From an uncultured Sphingorhabdus sp. (GTDB taxonomy: Bacteria > Pseudomonadota > Alphaproteobacteria > Sphingomonadales > Sphingomonadaceae): DNA of 54,419 nucleotides. This document shows, one piece after another, positions 1-8,886 of the stretch. The notes below the pieces were generated by a model that saw only the letters and a list, made by a program, of their open reading frames with translations, ran no database searches and was not told the DNA's origin. Position 1 is the first letter of the stretch. Each line of letters opens with the position of its first letter. The stretch covers positions 1 to 54,419 of the forward strand of contig CALMYW010000151.1 in assembly GCA_937873665.1 (NCBI GenBank), in the 5' to 3' direction. The position numbers and the translations under genes are program-made.

Positions 1-98
1 CGAACGATTGCCCGGCCAATGGAGCAGCGCCGGCGAGGTTGGAACGCGACTATATGCGCACCCAGGAAGACGGCGTGATCCGCTATCGCAAGGCCTAG
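1..98 (+). CDS. 3' end of an unidentified protein (partial)
   Basis: An open frame enters from the window edge and stops at TAG 96-98. The last residues read ERDYMRTQEDGVIRYRKA. Too little remains to name a family. It is followed by the decayed galT remnant, so it may be the last intact gene of a neighbouring unit. The frame is convincing only because it is open to the edge and its composition fits coding DNA. Confidence 0.45.
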   Translation, partial: NDCPANGAAPARLERDYMRTQEDGVIRYRKA

Positions 99-122
99 AT
101 CTTCGCTAACACAACCGCGAGT

Positions 123-553
123 TTGGGGTTACTCATGCAAGCCGGTGATTTTGCCCGAACCTTTGCTGAAGGTGCGCCACAACAGGCGCTTGCCTGTTCC
201 ATGATTGAGGCATTGGACTATCCGGAAACATTGGTCGCTCGTGCGTGGAGCGATGGAAAAAGTTTGGAAGCCGTATTTTATCCAGGCCGCAATCCCAGAC
301 CACGCGCCATCCCGACTATGCCGACCTCTGGATTTTCGACAATGACTTTGCCGCTTTGCTACCCCAATCAAGCGAGCATTTGGCGAGCGGAGACAGCCTG
401 CTGCAGCAGGAACAGGTGTCCGGCAAGTGTCGGGTTATGTGCTTTTCACCCGATCATTCGAAAACCTTGCCCGAGCTATCTATCAGACAATTGCGTGCCA
501 TCGGACATCACATCGCGCAATCGTGGACTGAGGAGCCCGACATTATCGCGTGA
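123..553 (+). pseudogene. galT remnant (galactose-1-phosphate uridylyltransferase fragment)
   Basis: From about 305 to the stop at 551-553 the frame encodes a clear piece of GalT: HPDYADLWIFDNDFAALLP, then GKCRVMCFSPDHSKTLPELS. These match the family's N-terminal half (in E. coli NPDYTG.YVFTNDFAAL and SRVICFSPDHSKTLPELS). The real enzyme has about 340 residues and continues to the catalytic HPH motif; here the frame stops soon after the conserved block. The part before 300 is open in a different frame (123-302, containing ARAWSDGKSLEAVFYPG) and belongs to something else that I do not recognise, so two remnants appear to be joined. There is no matching GalT start, zinc site or C-terminus in this window. 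I read it as a broken gene left by deletion; the recognition of GalT is strong, the history is inference. Confidence 0.75.
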
Positions 554-708
554 AGACGCGGTGCCACCCATCAACATTCATTCTTCTCTCCATCAGCACC
601 AATGGCATAGATTTGAGGTTGTGATGCAATGGGCGTTTTGGTCTCTTCCCAGTTGCGAGGGCACAAGGAAGAAACCAAAACACCGGGGGGGCTTAGTCAG
701 GCGTGCGC

Positions 709-3222
709 CTAGAATTTGTAACCGGCTTCTACCCCGATCAGGCGTCGTGCGCCGGGCGAGATGAACGAGCCGCCAAATTCGATCGCGGGGATCGCTTCGT
801 TGATATATTTGCGGTCGAGCATGTTGTCAGCGAAAGCGGTAAGGTTCCAGTTTTCGCCTTCCAGCCCAAAGCGCAGGTTGAGCACGCCAAAGGCGTTGCG
901 CTTTGCAACGCTGTAATTCGCATTGCCGACAAATCCGGGAAGCGCGAGCGCGGAGATCGGCAGCAGCTGGCTGAAGATCGTCGCACGTGTCTGGTTCTGC
1001 ACGGTGTGGAACCAGGTCGGGCCCGTGATGCGGTAGTCGGCGCGTAGCACCAGATCCATCGTATTGCTCAGCGGCGCATCAATCTGCGTGCCAAGGTTGA
1101 TGGTATAGTCAGCAGTGTAAGGTGACTTGTTGCCCACCGTATAGGGGCGCGAAGCGTTGGCCTTGATCTCGCTGTCGGTGATGTTGACCGAGCCGAATAC
1201 CTTCCAGCCATCGACGATTTTTGCCGCGGTGTTGAGTTCGACACCCTTCACATCGACCTTGTCGATATTGGACACGACGCGCAGTAGTCCGAACGAGCCG
1301 ACGAAGAATTCGAAGAACTGCATGTCGGTGATGCGGGTGTAGTAGCCCGCCAGATCGAAAGTCACGCGGTTGTCAAACAGCGATCCCTTGATGCCGGCTT
1401 CAAATGCGCTCGACTTTTCCTTGCGAAACAGGTCGTTGATTGTCACCCCGGCGCCGATTTCGGGGATGTTGAAATTGGCATTCACCAGTGCCGATGAGCC
1501 GGTATTGTTGAACCCGCCTGATTTGAATCCGACGCCCCAGTTGGCATAGATGTTGGTCGAACTGTTGGGTGTGAAGCTGAGCGTCACCTTGGGCTGCAGT
1601 TGTTTAAATTTGGCTGACTTGTCAGCGATGCTACCGGTTGCGGGAAGGCCAGGATTGATCTTCGCGCCGGTGATGGGGTCGAAAACGTTGGGAACCAGGT
1701 TGGTCGTACTACGATCTTCGACATCATAACGCAGCGCAACACCCGCCTTGAACCGGTCCGACATTTCATAATCGACCGATCCGAAAGCCGCATAAACGTC
1801 GGTCTTGAACTTGTCGTAGAACAATTGTGACGTCGGGTTGCTGCTGCCCGGAGCGTTGTAAAGCTCACGGCTTACGCCTTGACCCAGGTCTGCGCCAAGG
1901 CTGACGCCGACCGAGCGGTCGATATGCAGGCCATAGACGCCCAATTGCCAGTTCAGTGGGCCATCGCCGTTTGATGCCAGCCGGATTTCGCCGCTGATAT
2001 CCTTCTGGTTGCGGATCTGCAGCTGGGTGCCGTCGCAGGTGGTGGGGCTATAGGCACCGAAGGTCGAGCCGGTGGCAGGCGCAAAAATGAAGGGGACCGG
2101 CACCTGACCGATGAAACCTGGAGGGTTTACCGGGAACCCGGTCAACGCGGCGGTCGTTGCAAAGCACTGGTTCTGAACGGCAAGGTTCGTCGCATTGGCG
2201 GGAGCGCCCAGCGCGGGCGAGATATAGCGCGCAAAGTCTGCAGATGTGCCGTCGGCTGTCAGGCTCTGATCGACATCAGAATAAAGTGCCCAGGCGGTCA
2301 GTTTGGTTGAACCGAAATCATGTTCCAGCTTTGCCGAGAAATCGATCGAGCGCTGGTCGTTTGTCGGCCGGATATTGCTATAATAACGCAACGGGTGATC
2401 ATCGACATCTTCGAAGAAGGCGCCGCCAAAGGCTTCGATGTGGAACACCGAGTTGAAATTGATCGATGCGCCCGAGAGTTTGGAATAGCGTGCTTTGAGA
2501 TCGAGATTGGTCGCATCGCCCAATTGCGCGATGACGCGGCCATCGATCGAATAGACTTCCTGATCGTCAACCACCTTACGGTCGAGGAACAGGTTGCGAT
2601 AGAAGCCGTCGGTGGTGCGATAGTTGCCGGAAAGAACGAAGCCGACGCCGTCGCCGAGCGGCCCGGCGATGTAAGCCGACCCGTCAATTGTTTTCTCATT
2701 GGCGTAGCTGAGCTTCACCGCACCTTCGAGCGCGTCACCCGGCTTGACCGTCGAAATGACAATTGCACCTGCGGCGGCATTGCGTCCATAAATAGCGCCC
2801 TGCGGACCTTTAAGGATTTCGATCTGGCGCAGCGTGCCCTGCGTCTGGTTGAGCTGCGCAGTGTTGGTTTTCAAAATGCCGTCGACGACAAGGGCGACCG
2901 AGCTTTCCGCATCGCGCGCACCGTTGATACCTCGGATGTTGATCTGCGTATCGCCCGCTTCGGCAGTGCCGGTGACGATGGTCACCCCGGGTGTGAGTTG
3001 AGCAAAGCCCTGGGCATTGTCAGCACCAGTTTTTGACAGTGAGTCTGCATCAATAACCGAAACAGAGGCAGGAACTTCGACCAGCCGTTCGTTCTGACGA
3101 CGTGCGGTGACAATGATTTCTTCTGCTTCGGCTCCGTCGTCCGCTTCCTGGGCATGAGCGAGGCTGGGGATCAACGTGCTGGCTGCAATCGATGCGAGGA
3201 GCGCATGTTTCGTGAAACGCAT
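709..3222 (-). CDS. TonB-dependent outer-membrane receptor
   Basis: A protein of 837 residues. It starts MRFTKHALLASIAAS and has an Ala-rich signal peptide ending near AHA-QE. A TonB-box-like stretch (EEIIVTARR, residues about 34-42) follows, then a plug domain to about residue 165 with IRGINGARD and ILKGPQGAIYGRNAAAGAI. The rest is beta-barrel repeats ending in the typical C-terminal aromatic residue (GVEAGYKF). It should import a large or scarce substrate across the outer membrane using TonB energy. It is divergent from the GntR regulator, and the gap holds a TTGTATACAA palindrome 49 bases upstream of its start. The substrate is therefore probably the inducer or substrate of the downstream hydantoinase/CoA-transferase operon rather than iron. 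The family and length are secure; the substrate is inference. Confidence 0.93.
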   Translation of the reverse strand: MRFTKHALLASIAASTLIPSLAHAQEADDGAEAEEIIVTARRQNERLVEVPASVSVIDADSLSKTGADNAQGFAQLTPGVTIVTGTAEAGDTQINIRGINGARDAESSVALVVDGILKTNTAQLNQTQGTLRQIEILKGPQGAIYGRNAAAGAIVISTVKPGDALEGAVKLSYANEKTIDGSAYIAGPLGDGVGFVLSGNYRTTDGFYRNLFLDRKVVDDQEVYSIDGRVIAQLGDATNLDLKARYSKLSGASINFNSVFHIEAFGGAFFEDVDDHPLRYYSNIRPTNDQRSIDFSAKLEHDFGSTKLTAWALYSDVDQSLTADGTSADFARYISPALGAPANATNLAVQNQCFATTAALTGFPVNPPGFIGQVPVPFIFAPATGSTFGAYSPTTCDGTQLQIRNQKDISGEIRLASNGDGPLNWQLGVYGLHIDRSVGVSLGADLGQGVSRELYNAPGSSNPTSQLFYDKFKTDVYAAFGSVDYEMSDRFKAGVALRYDVEDRSTTNLVPNVFDPITGAKINPGLPATGSIADKSAKFKQLQPKVTLSFTPNSSTNIYANWGVGFKSGGFNNTGSSALVNANFNIPEIGAGVTINDLFRKEKSSAFEAGIKGSLFDNRVTFDLAGYYTRITDMQFFEFFVGSFGLLRVVSNIDKVDVKGVELNTAAKIVDGWKVFGSVNITDSEIKANASRPYTVGNKSPYTADYTINLGTQIDAPLSNTMDLVLRADYRITGPTWFHTVQNQTRATIFSQLLPISALALPGFVGNANYSVAKRNAFGVLNLRFGLEGENWNLTAFADNMLDRKYINEAIPAIEFGGSFISPGARRLIGVEAGYKF

Positions 3223-3270
3223 GGTACCAAAACTCCCTGTGATAGCTATTATTGCTTTGCAGGCAGCTTA

Positions 3271-3280
3271 TTGTATACAA
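3271..3280. promoter_or_regulatory. GntR/FadR-type operator palindrome TTGTATACAA (site 1)
   Basis: A perfect 10-base palindrome in the gap between the divergent receptor and regulator genes, followed by ATA. The identical 13-mer TTGTATACAAATA recurs at 3998-4010 in front of the regulated operon. FCD-type GntR regulators commonly bind short palindromes of the form GT-N(1-3)-AC, so this is the probable binding site of the adjacent regulator. Binding is inferred from sequence and position. Confidence 0.7.
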
Positions 3281-3310
3281 ATAGCGTTCGTCAAGAGGAG
3301 CATTTTACCT

Positions 3311-3985
3311 ATGTCCCGGGCATCGGATCGCGCTTACAGCCATATCCGCAGCATGATTTTATCCGGCGAATTGCAGCCTGGATCACAGATACGCGAAGAG
3401 GCGCTGGCCGAACTTTGCGGGGTCTCTCGCACGCCTGTACGCGACGCGCTTCGTCGATTGGAGGCGGAGCTTTTCATCCGCCGCAATGAATCGCAACGCA
3501 GCTTTGTCGCGGACTGGTCGCTCGACGATCTGGAGGAGGCCTTTCAGTTGCGTGCCATGCTGGAGGCTTATGCCGCTAGACGCGCAGCAAAGCGGATTTC
3601 GTGGGATCAGCTCGCGCGGCTGCGCAGTCACAATGACGCGATCCGGCAGGCGATAGGGGCGAGCAAGCCCGATATTCCCAAGTTTCTCGATCATAACCGC
3701 CATTTTCACGCCATCATCATGGAGGCGTCGGGTTCTCAGCGGCTTTCAGGCATGCTTGCGCAGGTAACCGAACAGCCGGTCGTTTTGCGAACTGCGCAGC
3801 AATATGACCTCGAAAATCTGCGACGCTCGCACCATGAGCATGAGGAACTAGTTATGGCTTTCGATTGCCGCGACGGGGAATGGGCGGCGGCAGTCATGAC
3901 GGCGCATATCCGTCGAGCATTCCATGCCTATGCAGAGGCGCATGCGCGCGGAACCGAAAAAGGTCAGGTGGGCGAGGCTGCATAA
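3311..3985 (+). CDS. GntR family transcriptional regulator (FCD/FadR type)
   Basis: I start this gene at ATG 3311 (MSRASDRAYSHIRSMIL) rather than at the upstream ATG at 3176. The upstream one would lie inside the divergent receptor gene, whereas AGAGGAG at 3294-3300 is well placed for 3311. The protein has 224 residues. The N-terminal winged helix (about residues 5-70) has the GntR pattern ILSGELQPGSQIREEALAE and GVSRTPVRDALRRLEAE. An all-helical FCD ligand-binding domain follows (about 80-205) with the usual metal or ligand histidines (FLDHNRHFH, HHEHEELV). It probably represses the receptor gene, itself and the operon at 4029, because the same palindrome lies before both units. The ligand is unknown, but is likely an intermediate of the downstream pathway. 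Confidence 0.9.
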   Translation: MSRASDRAYSHIRSMILSGELQPGSQIREEALAELCGVSRTPVRDALRRLEAELFIRRNESQRSFVADWSLDDLEEAFQLRAMLEAYAARRAAKRISWDQLARLRSHNDAIRQAIGASKPDIPKFLDHNRHFHAIIMEASGSQRLSGMLAQVTEQPVVLRTAQQYDLENLRRSHHEHEELVMAFDCRDGEWAAAVMTAHIRRAFHAYAEAHARGTEKGQVGEAA

Positions 3986-3997
3986 ACCTGTTTGAAA

Positions 3998-4007
3998 TTG
4001 TATACAA
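3998..4007. promoter_or_regulatory. GntR/FadR-type operator palindrome TTGTATACAA (site 2)
   Basis: A second exact copy of the palindrome found at 3271-3280, sharing the trailing ATA. It lies between the stop of the GntR gene (3985) and the start of the first catabolic gene (4029), 21 bases upstream of its ATG. Repression by blocking the promoter, or by roadblocking transcription from the regulator gene, is plausible. Confidence 0.7.
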
Positions 4008-4028
4008 ATATGGCATCAGGCTCCCATC

Positions 4029-4940
4029 ATGGATATCCCAGGCAACATCGAATTTCTTGAGGTCGGGCCGCGCGACGGGCTCCAGAACGAGAAGAATCTG
4101 GTCTCGACGGCCAACAAATTGGCGTTGATTGACCGAGTGATCGATGCCGGTGCGCGCCGGATTGAAGTGACGAGTTTTGTGAACCTCAAGCGTGTGCCGC
4201 AAATGGCCGATGCGGAGGAGGTTTGCGCTGGCTTGCCATTGCGTGACGACGTCACCTTCATTGGACTGGTCATGAACCAGCGCGGGGCGGAACGGGCGAT
4301 TGCCACCGGGCGTATCGATCAATTGGGTGCCGTGGCGGTTTCAACCGATACCTTCGCGATGGCTAATCAGGGACAGACCAGCGGTGAATCGGTTGAGGCC
4401 GCAAAAGCCATCATCGAACTCGCCCGTGCGGAGGGGCGCACCGGCCAATGCACTGTCGCTGCTTCGTTCGGTTGCCCCTTTGAAGGTGAAGTATCGGAAG
4501 ACCGTGTGATCGAAATGGCGCTCGCAATTGCCGAGGCCGGGCCGGTGGAGATCGCGCTTGCAGACACAATCGGCGTCGCCAACCCGGCGCATGTGGCGCG
4601 ACTGGTCGAGCGTGTGCGCCAGGCGGTCCAGCCGCTTCCAGTCCGTGTCCACTTTCACAACACCCGCAACACCGGCCTCGCCAATGTCTGGGCGGCAGTA
4701 GTGGCAGGTGCGACCATCGTCGATGCGTCGCTCGGCGGGTTGGGCGGCTGCCCCTTCGCTCCGGGAGCGGCAGGCAATGTACCGAGTGAAGATGTGGTTT
4801 ACATGCTCGAACGGGCCGGCGTCCGCACGGGCATGGCCTTGGACAAGTTGATTGAGGCCAGCAACTGGCTCTCGGGTGTGATGGAACGAAAACTGCCGGG
4901 AATGGTCGCGCAAGCACCGCATTTCCCAAAAGCAGCGTGA
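4029..4940 (+). CDS. Hydroxymethylglutaryl-CoA lyase-like enzyme
   Basis: A 303-residue HMGL-like TIM-barrel enzyme of the DRE-TIM superfamily. The N-terminal metal and substrate signature EVGPRDGLQNE is near residue 10, the His-containing strand VRVHFHNTRNTGLANV is near 212, and the HMG-CoA-lyase signature GGLGGCPFAPGAAGN is near 236, with its catalytic-loop cysteine. Family members cleave 3-hydroxy-3-methylglutaryl-CoA, or related 3-hydroxyacyl-CoAs, to acetyl-CoA plus a keto compound. It is first in an operon with hydantoinase subunits and a class III CoA-transferase, so it more likely splits a CoA-activated acid produced by that pathway than serves leucine breakdown. Only 10 bases separate it from the next gene. 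The family call is strong; the true substrate is unknown. Confidence 0.9.
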   Translation: MDIPGNIEFLEVGPRDGLQNEKNLVSTANKLALIDRVIDAGARRIEVTSFVNLKRVPQMADAEEVCAGLPLRDDVTFIGLVMNQRGAERAIATGRIDQLGAVAVSTDTFAMANQGQTSGESVEAAKAIIELARAEGRTGQCTVAASFGCPFEGEVSEDRVIEMALAIAEAGPVEIALADTIGVANPAHVARLVERVRQAVQPLPVRVHFHNTRNTGLANVWAAVVAGATIVDASLGGLGGCPFAPGAAGNVPSEDVVYMLERAGVRTGMALDKLIEASNWLSGVMERKLPGMVAQAPHFPKAA

Positions 4941-4950
4941 GGAGATAATA

Positions 4951-6999
4951 ATGGGGTATCGTTTGGGCGTTGATGTCGGCGGGACATTCACCGACCTGTT
5001 GCTGTTCAATGCTGACACCGGGGCATTCTGGCGCCACAAAACACCCTCTACGCCGCATGACAGCAGCGAGGGCATATTGAATGGCGTGACGGCGATTTGC
5101 GCCAATGCGGGTGTGAAACCGGCAGAGATCGAATATTTCCTCCACGGTACCACCGTCGCCACAAATGCCGTTTTGGAAGGCAAGGGCGCACGCGTCGGAC
5201 TGATCGTGACCGAAGGCTATCGTGACATCATGCAGATCGCGCGGTCTTATGTTCCGGGTGGTCTCGCGGCCTGGATCATCTGGCCAAAACCGACGCCGCT
5301 GGCGGCACTGGAAGATACCGTCACCGTCGCGGGCAGGATGAATGCGCAGGGGCAGGAAGTCCGACCGCTCAACGAAAGTTCGGCACGTGAGGCGTTGACG
5401 CAGCTCAAGGACCAGGGCGTCGAAGCCATCACGGTCAGCTTCATGAACGCCTATACCAATGGCACGCACGAAAAGCGTGTCGGCGAACTGGCGCGCGAAA
5501 TCATGCAGGATGTGCCCGTTTCGCTCAGCCATGAAGTGCTGCCGGAGATGCAGGAATATGAGCGCACCCTGACGACCGTCGCCAATGCGGCGGTGCGACC
5601 GGTGGTGAGCAAATATGTCTCCAATTTGCGCAACAAGCTGGCGGATTCAGGCTTTACCGGAAAACTCTCGCTGCTACGTTCGGATGGCGGGTTGATGTCG
5701 GCGCAAAAGGCCGAAGAGCATCCGGTCAACATCCTGATGTCCGGTCCGGCGGGCGGGGTTACGGGCGCGTTGTGGGTCGGCAAGAATGCGGGGATCAAGA
5801 ATATCCTCACACTCGATGTGGGTGGCACCTCAACCGACGTGGCGCTGATCGAAAATCTGGAGCCGCGTCGCGTCCGTACTACCGAAGTCGGACATCTGGC
5901 GGTGCGCGCTTCATCGCTCGACGTAAAGACCGTCGGTGCAGGCGGCGGATCGATCGCCTATGTGCCCGAGCTGACCGGCGCCTTACGCGTCGGTCCGCAA
6001 TCGGCCGGCGCGGTGCCCGGGCCGGTCGCTTATGGCAAAGGCGGCGAATTGCCGACGGTGACCGACGCCAATGTCGTGCTCGGCTATCTGCCGGAAAACC
6101 TGCTGGGCGGCAGCTTCCAGCTCGATCGCGAAGGCGCGAAAAAGGCGGTGCAGACTATCGCTGACGCGCTGGGTATCGACCTGATGTCGGCGGCGCGCGG
6201 GATCATCGACATCGTGAATGAGAATATGTTCGGCGCGTTGCGGATGATTTCGGTGCAGCAAGGCTATGACCCCCGCCACTTTGCGCTGATGGGCTTTGGC
6301 GGTGCCGGGCCGTTGCACGTCAACGCCGTTGCGCGGTTGATGGGAAGCTGGCCGGCGATCTCGCCTGTGTCCCCTGGCGTGCTCTGCGCCCTGGGAGATG
6401 CGACCACGCGGATGCGCACCGAAACCGCCCGTTCCTTCTCGCGGCTGGCGACGACCACCGACGCGCAGGAACTGATCGGCATCCTCAAGGAAATGGCCGA
6501 CCAGACGCGTGCCGAGCTGCGTTCAGATGGCATCGCCGATGCGGATATCAGCAGCGAGTTTGAAATCGATGTCCGCTATGCGGGGCAGGCGTTCGAAGTG
6601 CCGTTGACGATCACACCCGAAGTGCTCGAACGCGATGGCATTGACGGCATATTGCAGCGCTTCGACGAGGAGCATTTGCGGCTCTTCACTTTCAACATGG
6701 ATACGCCCCATGAAATCGTGAACCTGCGCGCCGTGGCATTGGGGCAGGCGCTCGACCTGCCGGCCGCCGAACTGCCCAAGGGCGATGGCAATCCCATTGC
6801 TGCCAAGATGCGCGATCACAGTTTGTGGATGGATGGCAAGGAACAGGCGGCAGTGATCTACGACCGGTCGAAGCTGCGGCAGGGCGACATCATCCCGGGC
6901 CCGGCCATTGTCGTCGAAATGGATTCCACCACGCTCATCGAAACCGGATGCGTTGCGACCGTCGACAAGGTCGGCAACATCCTGATCAATCTGGCTTGA
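4951..6999 (+). CDS. hyuA: Hydantoinase/oxoprolinase A subunit (HyuA family)
   Basis: A 682-residue protein of the ATP-dependent hydantoinase / 5-oxoprolinase / acetone-carboxylase A family. It has an actin-like ATPase fold: the first phosphate loop GVDVGGTFTDLLLF is at residues about 6-19, LHGTTVATNAVLE near 65 and the second phosphate loop LDVGGTSTDVAL near 288. GFGGAGPLH near 448 is followed by a C-terminal domain rich in VYDRSKL-type strands. A GAGGAGA ribosome site precedes the ATG. It should phosphorylate a lactam, cyclic imide or ketone for ring opening or carboxylation together with the B subunit encoded 12 bases downstream. An isochorismatase-fold amidase in the same operon makes ring opening of an N-heterocycle the more attractive reading, but the substrate cannot be read from sequence. 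Confidence 0.92.
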   Translation: MGYRLGVDVGGTFTDLLLFNADTGAFWRHKTPSTPHDSSEGILNGVTAICANAGVKPAEIEYFLHGTTVATNAVLEGKGARVGLIVTEGYRDIMQIARSYVPGGLAAWIIWPKPTPLAALEDTVTVAGRMNAQGQEVRPLNESSAREALTQLKDQGVEAITVSFMNAYTNGTHEKRVGELAREIMQDVPVSLSHEVLPEMQEYERTLTTVANAAVRPVVSKYVSNLRNKLADSGFTGKLSLLRSDGGLMSAQKAEEHPVNILMSGPAGGVTGALWVGKNAGIKNILTLDVGGTSTDVALIENLEPRRVRTTEVGHLAVRASSLDVKTVGAGGGSIAYVPELTGALRVGPQSAGAVPGPVAYGKGGELPTVTDANVVLGYLPENLLGGSFQLDREGAKKAVQTIADALGIDLMSAARGIIDIVNENMFGALRMISVQQGYDPRHFALMGFGGAGPLHVNAVARLMGSWPAISPVSPGVLCALGDATTRMRTETARSFSRLATTTDAQELIGILKEMADQTRAELRSDGIADADISSEFEIDVRYAGQAFEVPLTITPEVLERDGIDGILQRFDEEHLRLFTFNMDTPHEIVNLRAVALGQALDLPAAELPKGDGNPIAAKMRDHSLWMDGKEQAAVIYDRSKLRQGDIIPGPAIVVEMDSTTLIETGCVATVDKVGNILINLA

Positions 7000-7011
7000 G
7001 GAGGCGACATC

Positions 7012-8886
7012 ATGCCCGCCACAATCATTGAAACCAACCCCACACCGTTCAACAAGGTCGCGATCGACCCGGTCACACTCGACATCATCGAAAACGCGCT
7101 GCGCAATGCGCGTATCGAAATGGATGCAACGTTGGTGCGTACGGCAATGTCGCCCGGCATCCGCGAACAGGGCGATGCTTTTCCGCTGATTGCCGATCAT
7201 ACCGGCAAGATGATCGTCGGCCAGTTCGGCAGCTTTATCGGCGGCTTCCTCGATAACTTCGATGGCACGCTCGAAGACGGCGACATGATCTTCCTGTCCG
7301 ATCCCTATTCCTGCGCTGGTGCGGTCAGCCACTCGAACGACTGGCTGGTGCTTCTTCCGGTGTTCAAGGATGGACGGCTGATCGCCTACACTTCGATGTT
7401 CGGCCACCAGTCTGATATCGGCGGCAAGGTGGTCGGTTCGATGCCGATCAATGCGCATTCGATCTTTGAAGAAGGGGTGCGCATCCCGCCGGTCAAGATC
7501 TGGAAAAAGGGCGAGTATAATGACGACCTGATGAAGCTCGTCATGCACCAGACGCGCAAGCCCGATTGGTGCCAGGCGGATTTGAACGCGCTCATCGCCT
7601 CCTGCCGGGTCGCGGCGCGACGGGTGATTGAAATGGCGGCACGCTTTGGTGATGACGTTTATGTATCGGCGACGCAGGAACTGCTGGCGCGCAACCACCG
7701 CGCGATGAAATCGCTGATTGCCATGGCGATTGGTGAAGAGCCGGTGGCCTTCGAAGACTATATCTGCGACGATGGTATGGGTGCAGGCCCGTACAAGATC
7801 AAATGCACGATGTGGCGCGAAGGCGAAAAGGTCGTGCTCGATTTCGCGGGAACCGATCCGCAGAGCCAAGCCTCGATCAACTTCTATCTCAACGAAAACA
7901 TGTTCAAGATGTTCTTCGGCATCTACATGATCATGGTCTTCGATCCGCAGATCCTGTTCAACGACGGCTTTTACGATTTGATCGATGTGCGCATCCCAGA
8001 AGGCTCGCTCCTCAAACCCAAATTCCCCGCAGCGCTTTCGGGTCGCACCCATGCGCTTGGCCGCATTTTCGACATTCTAGGCGGACTATTGGGCCAAAAA
8101 ACGCCGGAATTCCTGAATGCGGCCGGATTTTCCTCCAGCCCCCATCTTTTCTATTCGGGCCATGACAAGAAGGGTGATTGGTTCCAGCTCTTCCAGATCG
8201 GTTTCGGTGGTGTCCCGGGCCGACCGATGGGTGACGGACCGGATGGCCATTCGCTATGGCCGGGCTTTACCAATGTGCCCAACGAATTTCTGGAGCGCTA
8301 TTTCCCGTTGTTGATCGAGCGCTACGAAACCGAACCGGATAGCGGGGGTGCGGGTCTGCATCGCGGTGGCAACGGCATCCACATGACCTATCGCTTCCTC
8401 AGCCCCGGTACGATCTCCATCCACGACGATCGCTGGTTTGTGCCGCCTTGGGGCGTCAATGGCGGTGAGCCGGGCAAGCGCGCGCGCAAGATCCTCGAAA
8501 AGGCCGATGGCACTTCGCAGATCATTGGCAACAAGGTGGAGGAAGTGCAGGTCGAGGAAGGAGACCAGTTGCACTTCATCACCTGGGGTGGCGGCGGCTG
8601 GGGTGATCCGCTCGAGCGCGATCCGGCTCTGGTCGCCAAGGAAATCGTACAAGGCCTCGTTACCGCGGAAGGCGCAAAAGCCTATGGTGTGGTGGCCAGC
8701 GAACATGGCGTGGTAGACAGCTCCGCTACCGAAGCCCTGCGCGCCCAATTGCGCAGCGAGCGCGGCACATTGCCGCTGTTCAACTATGGCCCGGGCATCG
8801 AAGTTCTGCGCGCCAATTGCGAGGCGGAAACCGGCCTTAAGGCACCTGTCCAGCCTGTCTGGCCGATGCTGGAGGCAGCAGAGTGA
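7012..8886 (+). CDS. hyuB: Hydantoinase/oxoprolinase B subunit (HyuB family)
   Basis: A 624-residue partner of the preceding A subunit; GAGGAGGCG precedes the ATG. It has the family marks DPVTLDIIENALRNARIEMD near residue 23, SPGIREQGDAFPLI near 47, DPYSCAGAVSHSNDW near 102 and the C-terminal glycine run TWGGGGWGDP near 524. In this family the B subunit carries the substrate and metal site, while A supplies ATP-dependent activation. The stop overlaps the GTG start of the CoA-transferase by four bases, pointing to translational coupling. A and B are separate genes, as in N-methylhydantoinase, acetophenone carboxylase and many hydantoinases, unlike the fused eukaryotic oxoprolinase. Confidence 0.92.
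   Translation: MPATIIETNPTPFNKVAIDPVTLDIIENALRNARIEMDATLVRTAMSPGIREQGDAFPLIADHTGKMIVGQFGSFIGGFLDNFDGTLEDGDMIFLSDPYSCAGAVSHSNDWLVLLPVFKDGRLIAYTSMFGHQSDIGGKVVGSMPINAHSIFEEGVRIPPVKIWKKGEYNDDLMKLVMHQTRKPDWCQADLNALIASCRVAARRVIEMAARFGDDVYVSATQELLARNHRAMKSLIAMAIGEEPVAFEDYICDDGMGAGPYKIKCTMWREGEKVVLDFAGTDPQSQASINFYLNENMFKMFFGIYMIMVFDPQILFNDGFYDLIDVRIPEGSLLKPKFPAALSGRTHALGRIFDILGGLLGQKTPEFLNAAGFSSSPHLFYSGHDKKGDWFQLFQIGFGGVPGRPMGDGPDGHSLWPGFTNVPNEFLERYFPLLIERYETEPDSGGAGLHRGGNGIHMTYRFLSPGTISIHDDRWFVPPWGVNGGEPGKRARKILEKADGTSQIIGNKVEEVQVEEGDQLHFITWGGGGWGDPLERDPALVAKEIVQGLVTAEGAKAYGVVASEHGVVDSSATEALRAQLRSERGTLPLFNYGPGIEVLRANCEAETGLKAPVQPVWPMLEAAE

Noticed and set aside
6523..8052. 509-codon open frame on the minus strand opposite hyuA/hyuB
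   Set aside because: Its translation is rich in His, Arg and Asp with no family features, and the plus strand carries a clear HyuA/HyuB pair. It is an antisense shadow of GC-rich coding DNA.
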